NCBI GenBank assembly: GCA_963828185.1
Contig: CAWHDV010000019.1
Location: 543,453-607,452, forward strand
Length of the DNA: 64,000 nucleotides
Direction of reading: 5' to 3'
Source: Rhodoblastus sp963828185
GTDB taxonomy: Bacteria; Pseudomonadota; Alphaproteobacteria; Rhizobiales; Beijerinckiaceae
Positions 15,910 through 26,720 of this stretch are shown piece by piece; the stretch's first letter is position 1; every line of letters begins with the position of its first letter. The notes below the pieces were generated by a model. It saw nothing but the letters and a program-made list of their open reading frames with translations. It had not been told where the DNA came from and did not search any database. A program made the position numbers and the translations under genes.

Positions 15910-18900
15910 TCAGCCGCCTTGCACAGCGTCGGCTGCGCGCGGAGCCGCTCCGCGCCGTCTTGCGTTCGCCCACACGCTGAAGCGGTCGAGATAGAGATAG
16001 ACTACCGGAGTCGTGAACAAGGTCAGCATTTGACTGATGATCAGGCCACCGACGATCGACACGCCGAGCGGACGGCGGATCTCGCCGCCTTCGCCAAAGC
16101 TCAGCGCCAGCGGCACAGCGCCAAGGATCGCCGCCATGGTGGTCATCATGATCGGCCGGAAGCGCAGCATGCAAGCCTCGTAAATGGCGTCGTACGACGT
16201 GGCCGCGTGGTCCCTTTTGGCGACGATAGCGAAATCCACCATCATGATGGCGTTCTTCTTGACGATGCCGATCAGCAGGATGATGCCTAGCCCCGCGATG
16301 ATGCTGAACTGGATATGGAACAGCATCAGGGCGAGAAACGCGCCCACGCCCGCCGAAGGCAAGGTGGACAGGATGGTGATCGGGTGGATCGTGCTCTCGT
16401 AAAGGACGCCCAGCACGATGTAGATCGCCAGGAGCGCTACGCCCAGCAGCAAGGGCATGCTCTTGAACGATTTGGCGAACACCTGCGCCGTGCCGGATGG
16501 CGACCCGTGCACGGAGGTCGGCATGTGGATTTCGGCCTCGGCGGCGTGGATTTCGGCGAGGCCGTCCTGAAGCGAGTCGTGCAGATCGAGATTGAAGGAA
16601 ATGGTGGTGGTGACGAAAGGTCCCGAGTGGTTGATCGCCAGCGGCGCGTTCCCGCGCTCGAAATGGGTGACGGCGGAAAGGGGCGCCATCGTTTCCTGCA
16701 CCGTCGAGACGGCGGAACCTGACGAGGCCGAACTCTTGCCCGAGGCGGCCAGCGCGTTGGTCGCGGCGTTGCGCGCCGTGTCCAGGCTGAGGGAGCCCGC
16801 AGCCGTTGCGGACGCGCCTTTTTTCGTCACCGAGCCCCCCGGCAGGTTGCTCAGCGCCACGCCATTGGCCGCGCCGCCGGCGGTCGAAACATAGATCTGG
16901 TCGAGCATGGTCGGACTCTGCGTGTAGCGCGGATCGACCTCCATGATCACGTGATACTGGTTGATGGCGGCGAAAATGGTCGAGACCTGGCGTTGGCCGA
17001 AGGCGTCATAGAGCGTGTTGTCGATCATCGCCGCCGTCAGGCCGAGGCGCGAGGCCGTATCGCGGTCGATCACCAGGTTGGATTGCAGGGCGCTGACCTG
17101 CTGGTCCGAGATGACATCTTTCAGTCGGCCGCGCTTTTGCAAGGCGTCGGTCAGCTTTTCCGCCCAATCGTAGAGCTGTTTGGTGTCTTCGGCCGCCAGC
17201 GTGTATTGGTATTGCGACGCGCTCGACCGACCGCCCGCGCGGAAATCCTGCGCCGCGTAAAAAAGCAGCCTCCCGCCCGGCACATGCCCGAGTTTCGGAC
17301 GCAGGCGGGCGATCACCTGGTCGACGCTGACGTCGCGCTGGTTCAGTGGTTTCAGCGCAGCGAAAACCGTCGCCGTATTGGTCGAGCCGCCGCCGCCGCC
17401 GCTGCCCGCGCCGGTGAAGCCGACGACATTGGCCACCGCCGGATCTTCCTTGGTGATGCGGATCATTTCCGCCAGCTTCTGGCTGATGCTCTGGAAGGAG
17501 ATGCTCTGATCGGCCTGCAGCTTGCCGATCAGCCTGCCGGTGTCTTGTTGCGGGAACAGGCCTTTGGAAATATGGCCGAACAGCCAGAAATTGAACCAGA
17601 CGGTCAGGCATAAAGCGATGATGGTAAGGAGAGAATGGCGAAGCGCCCAGGACAGGGCGTGGCCGTAGCCCGCATGCAGGCGGGCGAAGCCAAGTTGCAG
17701 CCAGTTCGCTTTTCTCGCTTTCTTTTCTTCTTCGCTTTGGCGACGCAGCAGCAGGGCGCAGAGCATCGGCGTCGTCGTCAGCGATATGACAAGCGAGATC
17801 AGGATGGCGACGGTCAGCGTCATGGCGAATTCGCGGAACAGCCGCCCGACAAGACCACCCATGAACAGGATCGGCGTGAAAACCGCGATGAGCGAGAGGC
17901 TGATCGACAGGACGGTGAAGCCGACCTCGCGTGCGCCGAGCAAAGCCGCCTGGAACTTGTCCATGCCGGCCTCGATGTGCCGTTCGATATTTTCCAGCAC
18001 GACGATGGCGTCGTCGACGACGAAGCCGGTGGCGATGGTCAGCGCCATCAGCGACAGCATGTCGAGGCTGTAGCCGAAAAGATACATCACGCCGAACGTG
18101 CCGATGATCGACGCCGGGACGGCGATGGTCGGCACGAGCGTCGCGCGCCAGTTCTGCAGGAAAAGAAAGACGACCAAGGTCACCAGCGTGACCGCGATGA
18201 CCAGCGTTGTTTCCGTGTCCTTGAGCGAGGCGCGGATGGTCAACGAACGGTCCATCGCCGTCGTCATCACGATGTCGCCGGACAATGCCGCTTGCAGATA
18301 GGGGATTTCCGCCTTTACCGCATCGACCGTATCGATGATGTTGGCGCCCGGTTCGGGAAAAAGGATCGCCAGGACCGATGGCTTGCCGTTGGCGTAGCCG
18401 GCGTTGCGCAGGTCCTCGACCGAATTGATCACGTTGGCGACGTCGGATAGCCGCACAGCGCTGCCATTGCGATAGGCGATAACCAGCGGCTTGTAGTCCT
18501 CCGCGTGCGAAGCCTGATCGTTGGTGTAGATCTGGAAATGCCGGGCGTCTTGCTCGATCGCGCCCTTGGGCGCGTTGGCGTTGGCCGAGGCCAGCGCCGC
18601 GCGCACGTCCTCGAGCCCGATGCCGTATTTGAATAACGCCTGCGGATTGAGTTCGACCCGCACGGCGGGCAGGGTCGAGCCGCCAATGATCACCTGGCCA
18701 ATGCCGGGTAATTGCGAGATGCGCTGCTGCAGGACGTTGGAAGCGGCGTCATACAATTGGCCGCGCGTAAGGGTCTTCGACGTCAGGCCAAGGATGAAGA
18801 TCGGCGCCGACGCCGTATTGACCTTGCGGTAGGTCGGCATGGAGCGCAAAGCGGTCGGCAGGTCGGCGCGCGCGGCGTTGATCCCCGCCTGCACGTCGCG

Positions 18901-19215
18901 CGCGGCGCCGTCGATGTCGCGGTCGAGGCCGAATTGCATGGATATGCGCGTCTGGCCGAGGCTCGAAGTCGAGGTCATTTCGCTCACGTCGGCGATCTCA
19001 CCGAGATGGCGCTCCAGCGGCTCGGCGACGCTGTTGGCCACCGTCTCGGGACTGGCGCCGGGCAGGCTGGCGTTGACCGTGATGGTGGGGATGTCGACGT
19101 TGGGCAGCGGCGCCACCGGCAGCTGGAAAAAGGCGATGGCCCCGGAGAGCACAATGCCCAGCGTCAGCAGGATGGTCGCCACCGGACGCCGGATGAACGG
19201 GGCGGATATGTTCAT
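15910..19215 (-). CDS. RND multidrug efflux permease, MdtC-like
   Basis: This 1101-aa inner-membrane proton-driven pump subunit is of the MdtBC/NolG type. It starts MNISAPFIRRPVATILLTLGIVLSG and has the usual two halves, each with a large periplasmic loop and six helices. Proton-relay acidic residues are in GFVVDDAIVVLENIERH, and the second half has LIGIVKKNAIMMVDFA. A low-complexity Ala/Ser/Gly stretch (about residues 800-860, LPGGSVTKKG to SSASSGSAVSTV) enlarges the second porter domain compared with E. coli MdtC (about 1025 aa). It is the last gene of the efflux operon and overlaps the MdtB-like gene by 4 bases. Confidence 0.93.
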   Translation of the reverse strand: MNISAPFIRRPVATILLTLGIVLSGAIAFFQLPVAPLPNVDIPTITVNASLPGASPETVANSVAEPLERHLGEIADVSEMTSTSSLGQTRISMQFGLDRDIDGAARDVQAGINAARADLPTALRSMPTYRKVNTASAPIFILGLTSKTLTRGQLYDAASNVLQQRISQLPGIGQVIIGGSTLPAVRVELNPQALFKYGIGLEDVRAALASANANAPKGAIEQDARHFQIYTNDQASHAEDYKPLVIAYRNGSAVRLSDVANVINSVEDLRNAGYANGKPSVLAILFPEPGANIIDTVDAVKAEIPYLQAALSGDIVMTTAMDRSLTIRASLKDTETTLVIAVTLVTLVVFLFLQNWRATLVPTIAVPASIIGTFGVMYLFGYSLDMLSLMALTIATGFVVDDAIVVLENIERHIEAGMDKFQAALLGAREVGFTVLSISLSLIAVFTPILFMGGLVGRLFREFAMTLTVAILISLVISLTTTPMLCALLLRRQSEEEKKARKANWLQLGFARLHAGYGHALSWALRHSLLTIIALCLTVWFNFWLFGHISKGLFPQQDTGRLIGKLQADQSISFQSISQKLAEMIRITKEDPAVANVVGFTGAGSGGGGGSTNTATVFAALKPLNQRDVSVDQVIARLRPKLGHVPGGRLLFYAAQDFRAGGRSSASQYQYTLAAEDTKQLYDWAEKLTDALQKRGRLKDVISDQQVSALQSNLVIDRDTASRLGLTAAMIDNTLYDAFGQRQVSTIFAAINQYHVIMEVDPRYTQSPTMLDQIYVSTAGGAANGVALSNLPGGSVTKKGASATAAGSLSLDTARNAATNALAASGKSSASSGSAVSTVQETMAPLSAVTHFERGNAPLAINHSGPFVTTTISFNLDLHDSLQDGLAEIHAAEAEIHMPTSVHGSPSGTAQVFAKSFKSMPLLLGVALLAIYIVLGVLYESTIHPITILSTLPSAGVGAFLALMLFHIQFSIIAGLGIILLIGIVKKNAIMMVDFAIVAKRDHAATSYDAIYEACMLRFRPIMMTTMAAILGAVPLALSFGEGGEIRRPLGVSIVGGLIISQMLTLFTTPVVYLYLDRFSVWANARRRGAAPRAADAVQGG

Positions 19216-22200
19216 TCCGCCGGCCCCGCCTGCGGCGTCAGCCCGGCCTCGTCGCCCCGCCCGCGCAGGCGCGCCGCCAGCCGGTCGAAATAGAGATAGA
19301 TCACCGGCGTGGTGTAGAGCGTCAGCACCTGCGAGAAGATCAGGCCGCCGACGATGGCGTAGCCAAGCGGGCGGCGCAGCTCCGAGCCGACGCCGGTTCC
19401 CAGCATCAGCGGCAGGGCGCCGAGGATGGCGGCGAAAGTCGTCATCAGGATCGGCCGGAAGCGCAGGAGGCAGGCCTGGCGGATGGCCTCGACTGGGGCT
19501 AAGCCCTCGACGCGCTCCGCCTCAAGCGCGAAGTCGATCATCATGATGGCGTTTTTCTTGACGATGCCGATCAGCAGGATGACGCCGATAATCGCAATAA
19601 TGTCGAGGTCATAGCCGAACAGCAGCAGGGTCAGCAGCGCGCCGACGCTGGCCGAGGGGAGGGTGGAAAGAATCGTCACCGGATGGATGAAGCTCTCATA
19701 GAGCACGCCCAGTACGATATACATGGTGGCGATGGCCGCGGCGATGAGCAGCAGCTCGTTGGTCAGCGAGGACTGGAAGGCGGCGGTCGCGCCCTGGTAA
19801 GCCACGACAAAGGAATCCGGCAGGCCGATCTCGGCGCGCGCCTTTTCGATCGCGTCCACGCCCGCGCCAAGCGACGTGCCTCTGGCGAGATTGAAGGAAA
19901 TAGTCGTCGCGGGGAACTGGCCGAAATGCGTGATGACCAACGGTCCGCTGCGCTTCGTTACATGGACGATAGCCGAGAGCGGCGTCTGGCCGTTGGTGGA
20001 AGAGGCGTTCGAGGGCAGGTAAATCGTATCCAGTCCCTTGACCGAGTTCCTGGATCGCAGGGGCGCCCTCCATGATAACGCGATATTGGTTCGACTGGGT
20101 GTAGATGGTCGAAATGATGCGCTGGCCGAACAGGTCGTAGAGCGCATTGTCGATCGTCGCCGGGGTGATGCCGAAACGCGCCGCCGTCTGGCGGTCGATG
20201 GTCAAATCGAGCGCCGCGCCCTGCGCCTGCATGTCGCTGCCGACATCGGCCAGCTCCGGCGCCTGGCGCAGTTTTGCGGTCAGTTTCGGCGCCCATTCGG
20301 CGAAAAGCTCGGGATTGGCGTTCTCCAGCACGAATTTGTACTGCGCGCGGGTGACGCTGGCGTCGATGGTCAGGTCCTGCGCCGGCTGCATGAAAAGTTT
20401 CGCGCCCACGACGTCCGAGGTTTCCCGGGTCAGGCGGCGGATGATGTCGCCGACATTTGCCTCTCGCTGGTCCAGCGGCTTCAGGTTGATGAGGAAATTG
20501 CCGGAATTCAGGGTAAGGTTGGTCCCGTCCACTCCGACGAAGGACGAGATCGAGGCGACGTCCCTGTCCTTGAGGATGGCGTCGGCCAGCTCGCTCTGCA
20601 GGCGGACCATTTCCTTGAACGAGACGTCCTGCGGCCCTTCCGAGATCGCCTGGATGACGCCTGTGTCCTGGGTTGGAAAGAAGCCCTTCGGGATTACGAC
20701 GTAGAGAAAGGCGGTCAGGACCAGGGTGGCGACCGCCACGAACAGGGTGGCCGGCTGATGGCGCAGGATCACGTCGAGCGTGCGCGCGTAGCCGGCGATG
20801 ACGCGATCGAAGACCTTTTCGGCGGCGAGGTCGAAGCGGCTGCGTTCGGCGTCGGGACGATGGCGGATCAGCCGCGCGCACATCATCGGCACCAGCGTCA
20901 GCGACACCACGGCAGAAATGATGATGGTGACGGCCAGCGTGATGGCGAATTCGTGGAACAGCCGCCCGACCACCTCTCCCATGAACAACAGCGGAATCAG
21001 CACCGCGATCAGCGAGATCGTCAGCGAAATGATGGTGAAGCCGATCTCGGCCGAGCCGTGCAGGGCCGCCTCGAGCGGTCTCATGCCGCCTTCGACGTGG
21101 CGCGTGATATTTTCGATCATCACGATGGCGTCGTCGACGACGAAGCCGGTCGAGATGGTCAACGCCATCAGCGACAGATTGTCGAGGCTGAAGCCCAGGA
21201 GATACATGATCCCGAACGTGCCAACGAGTGACAGCGGGGCGGAAAGGCTCGGGATCAACGTCGCCGGCAGGGTGCGGAGGAAAATGAAGATCACCGCCAC
21301 GACCAGGGCGATCGCCAGCAGCAGTTCGAATTCGACGTCGGCGACGGAGGCGCGGATGGTGACGGTCCGGTCGGTCAGGACCTTGACGTCGACCGCGGCC
21401 GGCAGATCCGAAAGCAGTTTCGGCAGCAGCTTGCGCACCTGGTCGACCGTGGCGATGACATTGGCGCCCGGCTGGCGCTGGACATTGAGCAAGATGGCCG
21501 GCGTGTGATTGGCCCAGGCGGCGAGCTTGGTGTTTTCCGGCCCGCTGACGACGGAGGCGACGTCCTTGAGCCGCACAGGCGCGCCATTGCGATAGGCGAT
21601 GACCACGTCGCCGTACTGGTCGGCGCTGGTGATCTGGTCGTTGGCGTTGATGGTCGAGCTTTGCGCTGGCCCGTCAAAACTGCCCTTGGGCGTGTTGACA
21701 TTGGCGTTGCCGAAGATGGTGCGCACGTCGTCGATATTGAGCCCGTGCGCCGCCAGCGCGCTGGGGTTGATCTGGATGCGCACGGCGGGGCGCTGGCCGC
21801 CGGCTATGCTGACGAGGCCGACGCCGGCCTGCTGCGAAATCTTCTGGGCGAGGCGCGTCTCGCTTATGTCTTCCAGCGCGGTCAGCGGCAAGGTCTTCGA
21901 AGTCACCGCGAGGGTCAATACCGGCGCGTCGGCTGGATTGACCTTGGCATAGATCGGCGGCGCCGGAAGGTCGGAGGGGAGGAGGTTGTTGGCCGCGTTG
22001 ATCGCCGCCTGCACTTCCTGTTCGGCGACGTCCAAAGACAGGGCAAGGCCGAACTGCAAGGTGATGATCGAGGCGCCGGCCGACGAGGCGGAGGTCATTT
22101 CACTCAGGCCCGGCATTTCGCCGAACTGGCGCTCGAGAGGCGCGGTGACGGATGAGGTCATCACCTCGGGGCTGGCGCCGGGATAGAAGGTCTGGACCTG

Positions 22201-22335
22201 GATGGTCGGATAATCGACCGCGGGCAGGGTGGCCAAGGGCAAGAAGCGGAAGGCCGAAAAGCCCGCCAGCAGGATCGCGATCATCAAAAGCGTCGTCGCG
22301 ACCGGCCGTCGGACGAAAGGCTCCGAGATGTTCAT
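19212..22335 (-). pseudogene. RND efflux permease, MdtB-like, single frameshift
   Basis: Two overlapping frames together encode one MdtB-type permease. The first (22335 to about 20060) gives residues 1 to about 759 and ends in a family-matching NQYRVIMEGAP. The second carries on from SVKGLDTIYLPSNASSTNGQ to the stop at 19212. Removing one G from the G4 run at 20060-20063 restores a 1040-aa protein, the expected family length. It carries GFVVDDAIVMIENITRH and LIGIVKKNAIMMIDFA. It is co-linear with the fusion-protein gene (4-base overlap) and the MdtC-like gene. The break may be a sequence error rather than a true pseudogene. Confidence 0.85.
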
Positions 22336-23807
22336 TTCGAAGCGCCGCTGGTCGCCGCGCCTTCTTGCGCCGAACCGTCCTGTTGACGTCGATGATGATG
22401 ATGGCCCGGCGCCGGATCGGCGGCGGCTGCCGGATCGACGGCAGGCGCGGCCGCAGGGGGCGGGGCTCCATTGGCGGGCGCGGCAGGCGTGGCCGATGTC
22501 GCGGCGGCGGAAGCCGAAGAAGGTTGCCCGGAGCCGCCAACGATGCGCACGCTCGCCCCGTCGCGCAGGCGGTCGGCGCCGTCCACCACCACGCGGTCGC
22601 CCGCGGCCAAGCCAGAGGTGATGGCGACATAATCGCCGTCGGTCTGCCCGAGCTTGACCACGCGTACGCTGGCCTTGTCGTCCGCTCCGACGATATAGGC
22701 GTAATCGCCCGGCGCGCCGTGCTGGATGCCGGCGGTCGGAGCGGCGGCCACGCCCTGCAAGGTGTCGACCAGCAGGCGTATGTTGACAAACTCGTTCGGA
22801 AACAGGACCTCGTCCTTGTTGTCGAAAATGGCGCGTAATTTGACCATGCCGGTGGTCGTGTCGACCTGGTTGTCGAGCACCGTGGTGGCGCCGGTGGCGA
22901 TCTTTTTCACATTGGCGCGATCATAGGCCGTCACCGCCAGAGTGCCGCCGTCGCGCATTTTCGGCGCGATCTTGCGGATTGCGTCCTCGGGCACGGAAAA
23001 AATCACCGACATCGGCTGCAATTGCGTGACGACAGCTATGGCGGTCGCCGAACTGGCGGCCCCCGCCTGGACGAAGTTGCCGGCGTCGACCTGGCGCAGG
23101 CCGACGCGCCCATCCACGGGTGAGACAATATGGCAATAGGTGATGTTCAGCGACTGGGCGTCGATCTGCGCCTGGTCGGCGGCCACGGTGCCCACATATT
23201 GCTGCACGATATACTTCTGGTCCTCCGCCGTCTGGCGGGCGATGGAATTCTGCTTGAGCAGGTTCTGGTAGCGCGCGTCGTCCACTTTCGCCTGGGCGAG
23301 CAGCCCCTGGTCATGCGCCAGTTGGCCCTCGTATTGGGCTTTCAGCGCCAGGTAGGGGCGCGGGTCGATCTGCGCGAGGAAATCCCCCTTTTTCACCCGC
23401 TGGCCCTCGGTGAAGACAACCTGCTGCAGGTATCCCGAGATCTGGCTGACCACAGTCACAGTCGCCAGCGGCGTCACCGTGCCAAGCGCATCGATCACGA
23501 CATGGATGTCGCGCGGCGCTATTGTGGCGACGCCGACCGGCTGGCGACCGCCGCGACCGCTGCCGTGGCCGGTCGAGCCGGCATCGGTCGCCTCGGTCTT
23601 GTTTGTCGCCGCCGGCTGCATGTAGTGGCGCCAGCCCCAATAGGCCAGGCCAATGACGACCAGGAGCGCCAGCCAGCGCCAGGGACCACGGCCGGGCGGC
23701 GGCAGGCGGCCGACGCCTGCGTCTGTTCCCGCCCCTGGGACGCCCTGATAGCCCGGTGCTTCGCCGACGGTCTGGCGCGGAGTGAGCGTCATTTTGGTTT
23801 CGTCCAT
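22332..23807 (-). CDS. efflux RND transporter periplasmic adaptor subunit, MdtA-like
   Basis: This 491-aa membrane fusion protein links the RND pump to the outer-membrane channel. It has a single N-terminal membrane anchor (WLALLVVIGLAYWGW, about residues 46-60), then barrel-sandwich and hairpin segments (VVSQISGYLQQVVFTEGQRVKKGDFLAQIDPRPY) and VDGRVGLRQVDAGNFVQAG. The C-terminal tail is rich in Pro/Ala and includes a short run of His residues. The start overlaps no upstream gene. An 88-bp gap with a perfect 8-bp hairpin (23853-23872) separates it from the outer-membrane factor gene. Confidence 0.92.
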   Translation of the reverse strand: MDETKMTLTPRQTVGEAPGYQGVPGAGTDAGVGRLPPPGRGPWRWLALLVVIGLAYWGWRHYMQPAATNKTEATDAGSTGHGSGRGGRQPVGVATIAPRDIHVVIDALGTVTPLATVTVVSQISGYLQQVVFTEGQRVKKGDFLAQIDPRPYLALKAQYEGQLAHDQGLLAQAKVDDARYQNLLKQNSIARQTAEDQKYIVQQYVGTVAADQAQIDAQSLNITYCHIVSPVDGRVGLRQVDAGNFVQAGAASSATAIAVVTQLQPMSVIFSVPEDAIRKIAPKMRDGGTLAVTAYDRANVKKIATGATTVLDNQVDTTTGMVKLRAIFDNKDEVLFPNEFVNIRLLVDTLQGVAAAPTAGIQHGAPGDYAYIVGADDKASVRVVKLGQTDGDYVAITSGLAAGDRVVVDGADRLRDGASVRIVGGSGQPSSASAAATSATPAAPANGAPPPAAAPAVDPAAAADPAPGHHHHRRQQDGSAQEGAATSGASK

Positions 23808-23895
23808 CTCGATCTCGGATCCGGTAGTTTTGCGCGGCGCCGCCGACCCGAGCGGGACTCGGTCGAGTCCCGACTATTCCGCGCGCGCGGAGAAA

Positions 23896-25389
23896 TTATG
23901 GCGGCGGCAGGGGCGAAGACCGTTCGAGCGCCTCGATCAGCGGCGGCGCGGTTACAGAAGCGAGGCTCGCCGCGTCATAGCCGCCGCCCAGCGCCTCGAT
24001 CAGCGTCACATTGGCGACGAACAGGTTCTGGCTTGTCGTCAGCACCGCTTCTTCCTCGGTGAGCAAAGTGGCCTCGGCGACGACAACCGTGGTGAAAGCG
24101 ACGGTGCCGGCGCGATACTGGTTGAGATAGACCTTGACCGCCTCGGCCGCAGCGTCACGCGCCTTCACCAACACTCTCAATTCGCGGCCATTCACGCGCA
24201 GGGCGGCCAGTTCGTCTTCGACCTGCTGGAAAGCGGTCAAGGCCGTCTGACGGTAATTGGCGACGGCCTGGCGATAGACGGCCTTGGCGGCGTCGACCTG
24301 CGCGGCGCGCAGCCCCCCGTCGAACAGCGGATCCGCTGCGGCGCCGCCAATCGACCAGATCTGGTTGGCGGCCAGCAGGGGCAGCACGTTGGGACCCTCG
24401 AAGCCTCCGGCCGCGTTGAAGGTGATCTGCGGATAATAGGCGGCGACGGCGACGCCGATCAGCGCGTTCTCCTCTTTCATCACCCGCTCGGCGGAGGCGA
24501 TGTCGGGCCGGCGCTCCAGCAGCGTCGACGGCAGGCCGACAGGCACGTTCGGCGGCGTGCGAGGCAGCGCGCCAACTGGAATCGTCAGCTCGGCCGGCGG
24601 ACGTCCGACCAGCGCGGCGATGGCGTGTTCGTACTGGGCGCGGACGGCGTCGACGGCGATCGCCTGCGCCTCGGTCGAGAGAACCTGGGTCTGAGCGGTG
24701 ATCAGGTCGGCCTTCGATACCGTGCCGCCATTGTACTGGTTTTGCGTGATTTTCAGGGTTTCTTTGTAGATTTTCACCGTGCGCAGCAGCAGGCTCTTCA
24801 GCGAATCCTCGGCGCGCAGATTGAAATAATCGATGGCGAGCTGCCCTTGGGCCGAGAGTTTCGCGTTTGAGTAGAGCGCCTTGTCCGACTGCTCCCCGGC
24901 GACATTGCTCTCGATCTCGCGGCGAATTTTGCCCCAAACGTCGATCGTCCAGGAGACCGTCGCCTGCGGGTAGTAGTTCGTGACGGCGAAGGCGCGGCCC
25001 GTGGCGCTCAGGTTCGCGCCCTCGCCGGAGCGGGTCGCCGAATAATCGGCGGCGACGCCCGGCAACAGGCTCGACTGCGATTCGCGCGTCAGCGCCACCG
25101 CTTGCTCGTAGGCGGCCAAAGCCGCGGCGACGGTCTGGTTGTTGATCGCGACCTGTGACGCGAGATGGTCGAGTTCGGGGTCGCGATAGACCGACCACCA
25201 GACGCCGCGGTCAAATCCATCGCGCGGCGTGGCCACCTTCCAGCCCTTCAACTCCTTGTAGGCCACCGGCGTCGGCGTCGAAGGCCGCAGATAGTCCGGC
25301 CCGACCGTGCAGGCCGAGAGACAAAATGTCGCGACCCAGGCAAGCGACGCCTTTTTGGCCGAACTGGACGAAAAAGCGCGCCGCATCAA
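23896..25389 (-). CDS. outer-membrane efflux lipoprotein, NodT/OprM family
   Basis: This 497-aa outer-membrane factor forms the exit channel of the tripartite pump. It has a lipoprotein signal peptide with the lipobox LSAC (acylated Cys about residue 26), followed by TVGPDYLRPSTPTP, the family N-terminus. Two OEP repeats follow, with LLPGVAADYSATRSG, SWTIDVWGKIRREIE, LERRPDIASAERVMKEENALIGVAVAAYYPQI and PLFDGG. It is the first gene of the four-gene efflux operon. Confidence 0.93.
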   Translation of the reverse strand: MMRRAFSSSSAKKASLAWVATFCLSACTVGPDYLRPSTPTPVAYKELKGWKVATPRDGFDRGVWWSVYRDPELDHLASQVAINNQTVAAALAAYEQAVALTRESQSSLLPGVAADYSATRSGEGANLSATGRAFAVTNYYPQATVSWTIDVWGKIRREIESNVAGEQSDKALYSNAKLSAQGQLAIDYFNLRAEDSLKSLLLRTVKIYKETLKITQNQYNGGTVSKADLITAQTQVLSTEAQAIAVDAVRAQYEHAIAALVGRPPAELTIPVGALPRTPPNVPVGLPSTLLERRPDIASAERVMKEENALIGVAVAAYYPQITFNAAGGFEGPNVLPLLAANQIWSIGGAAADPLFDGGLRAAQVDAAKAVYRQAVANYRQTALTAFQQVEDELAALRVNGRELRVLVKARDAAAEAVKVYLNQYRAGTVAFTTVVVAEATLLTEEEAVLTTSQNLFVANVTLIEALGGGYDAASLASVTAPPLIEALERSSPLPPP

Positions 25390-25808
25390 TGCCCCCGCTT
25401 TGGCAGGAGATCAAGCCCAGCTTTTTGCTCGCCCCGTCGTTTGCTGGCCGACATCAAAGCTCCATTCCATTCCGCCATCCATCTGGCTTGCGACAGTCAT
25501 CCGCGAGAAGAGGATACGAAAAACCCGGGACTCAAGCACCCGGTCGCTGTTCAGTCTTTATTAAAGGGGCTCTTTGCCGATGATAAGGGCCTGGCAACCT
25601 TGTGCACGGCAATATCGGCGGACTGTGGCCAAAATGTCCTCCGACTTGACGCGCCCGGGGTGGGTAGACTAGAGCGGCGTGCAAGAAGGCGGATGCCGGT
25701 TTTTCGCAATGCAAGCCGCAACATCAAGGAAACGGGAGCTTAAGCGATTCGAGCGAATTGCTGTTGTGTTCCTGGCGTCGGCGCCCAGAAACTCGAGGTC
25801 GCGGCCAC
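25390..25808. other. gene-free stretch between efflux operon and acyltransferase
   Basis: This is the divergent intergenic region that must hold promoters for the efflux operon (minus) and the acyltransferase (plus). I found no convincing gene, repeat or strong sigma-70 match; TTGACG at about 25647 and TAGACT at 25666 are too closely spaced for a standard promoter. Confidence 0.4.
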
Positions 25809-26686
25809 ATGGCCCCCAAACCACCCAAATTCCTGTACCGGCTCGAATATGCCGGCTATCGCCTGCTTGGCCTTTTCTTTTCCTTGCTTCCGGTCGAGAC
25901 GGCGTCAAAGGTCGGCGGCGCCCTCGTCGCCTGGCTTGGACCCAAGTCTCGGAAGCGCCATCCGCGATTGCTGCGCAATCTTGCCGTCGGCTTTCCCGAA
26001 AAGAGTGATGCCGAGCGCGAACATCTGGCGCGCGAGGTCTGGCGCAATATCGGGTACGTCGTCGGGGAGTTCGCTCATATCGACGAGATTGTCCGCGATC
26101 GGGTCGAGGTCGAAAACGGCGAGTTGTTGCACGCCATAGCCGGTAGCGGCAGGGGGGCCGTGATTTGCGGCGCACACCAGACCAATTGGGAGGCCGGGGC
26201 GCCGGCCTCGCCGGGTTCGGCCTCAAGCCGCTCACCGTCTATCGCCCGATGAGCAATCCTTTCGTGGATGCCGATTTCAAGCAGCGCAGGCTGAAATATA
26301 ATCCTGGCGGCCTGACCAACAAGCTTGATCCGGAAACGCCCGTGGCGATGATCCGCTACGCCCGGGCCGGCGGCTCGCTCGCGTTCCTTGTCGATCAAAT
26401 GATGTATATGGGCCTGGAGACGCCATTCTTCGGCCGTCCGGCCAAGTCCACGCCCTTCCCGGCCATGGTCGCGCGGCAATGCAATATTCCCCTCGTCGTC
26501 CTCTCCGGCGAGCGCCTGCCGGGCGTGCGGTTCAAGTTGAAGGCGACGGAAATTGAAACGCCGCGCACCGACGACCGTAACGCCGATATTTTCGTCGCCA
26601 CCGCCGCAGTGCAGGCGGAACTTGAAAGAACGATCCGACTGCATCCCGAACAATGGATGATGTGGACGCACGACAGATGGTATTGA
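25809..26686 (+). pseudogene. lipid A biosynthesis (LpxL/LpxM-type) acyltransferase, single frameshift
   Basis: This is a lysophospholipid/lauroyl acyltransferase family protein probably acting on lipid A at the inner membrane. The N-terminal frame (MAPKPPKFLYRLEYAGYRLLGLFFSLLP) reaches the catalytic HX4E motif GAHQTNWE, and the downstream frame resumes with LAGFGLKPLTVYRPMSNPFVD to HPEQWMMWTHDRWY. Adding one G to the G4 run at 26196-26199 joins them into a 292-aa protein of normal length. The start at 25809 has GAGG 9 bases upstream. An assembly indel is at least as likely as a genuine mutation. The LPS-related glycosyltransferases nearby fit the role. Confidence 0.8.
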
Positions 26687-26720
26687 CTGTCGGAAGGGAT
26701 TTCGGTTTGGCGGGAAGGTT

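Noticed and set aside
23853..23872. Terminator between the outer-membrane factor and adaptor genes
   Set aside because: The 8-bp hairpin is perfect but no T run follows on the minus strand, and the four efflux genes look like one operon.
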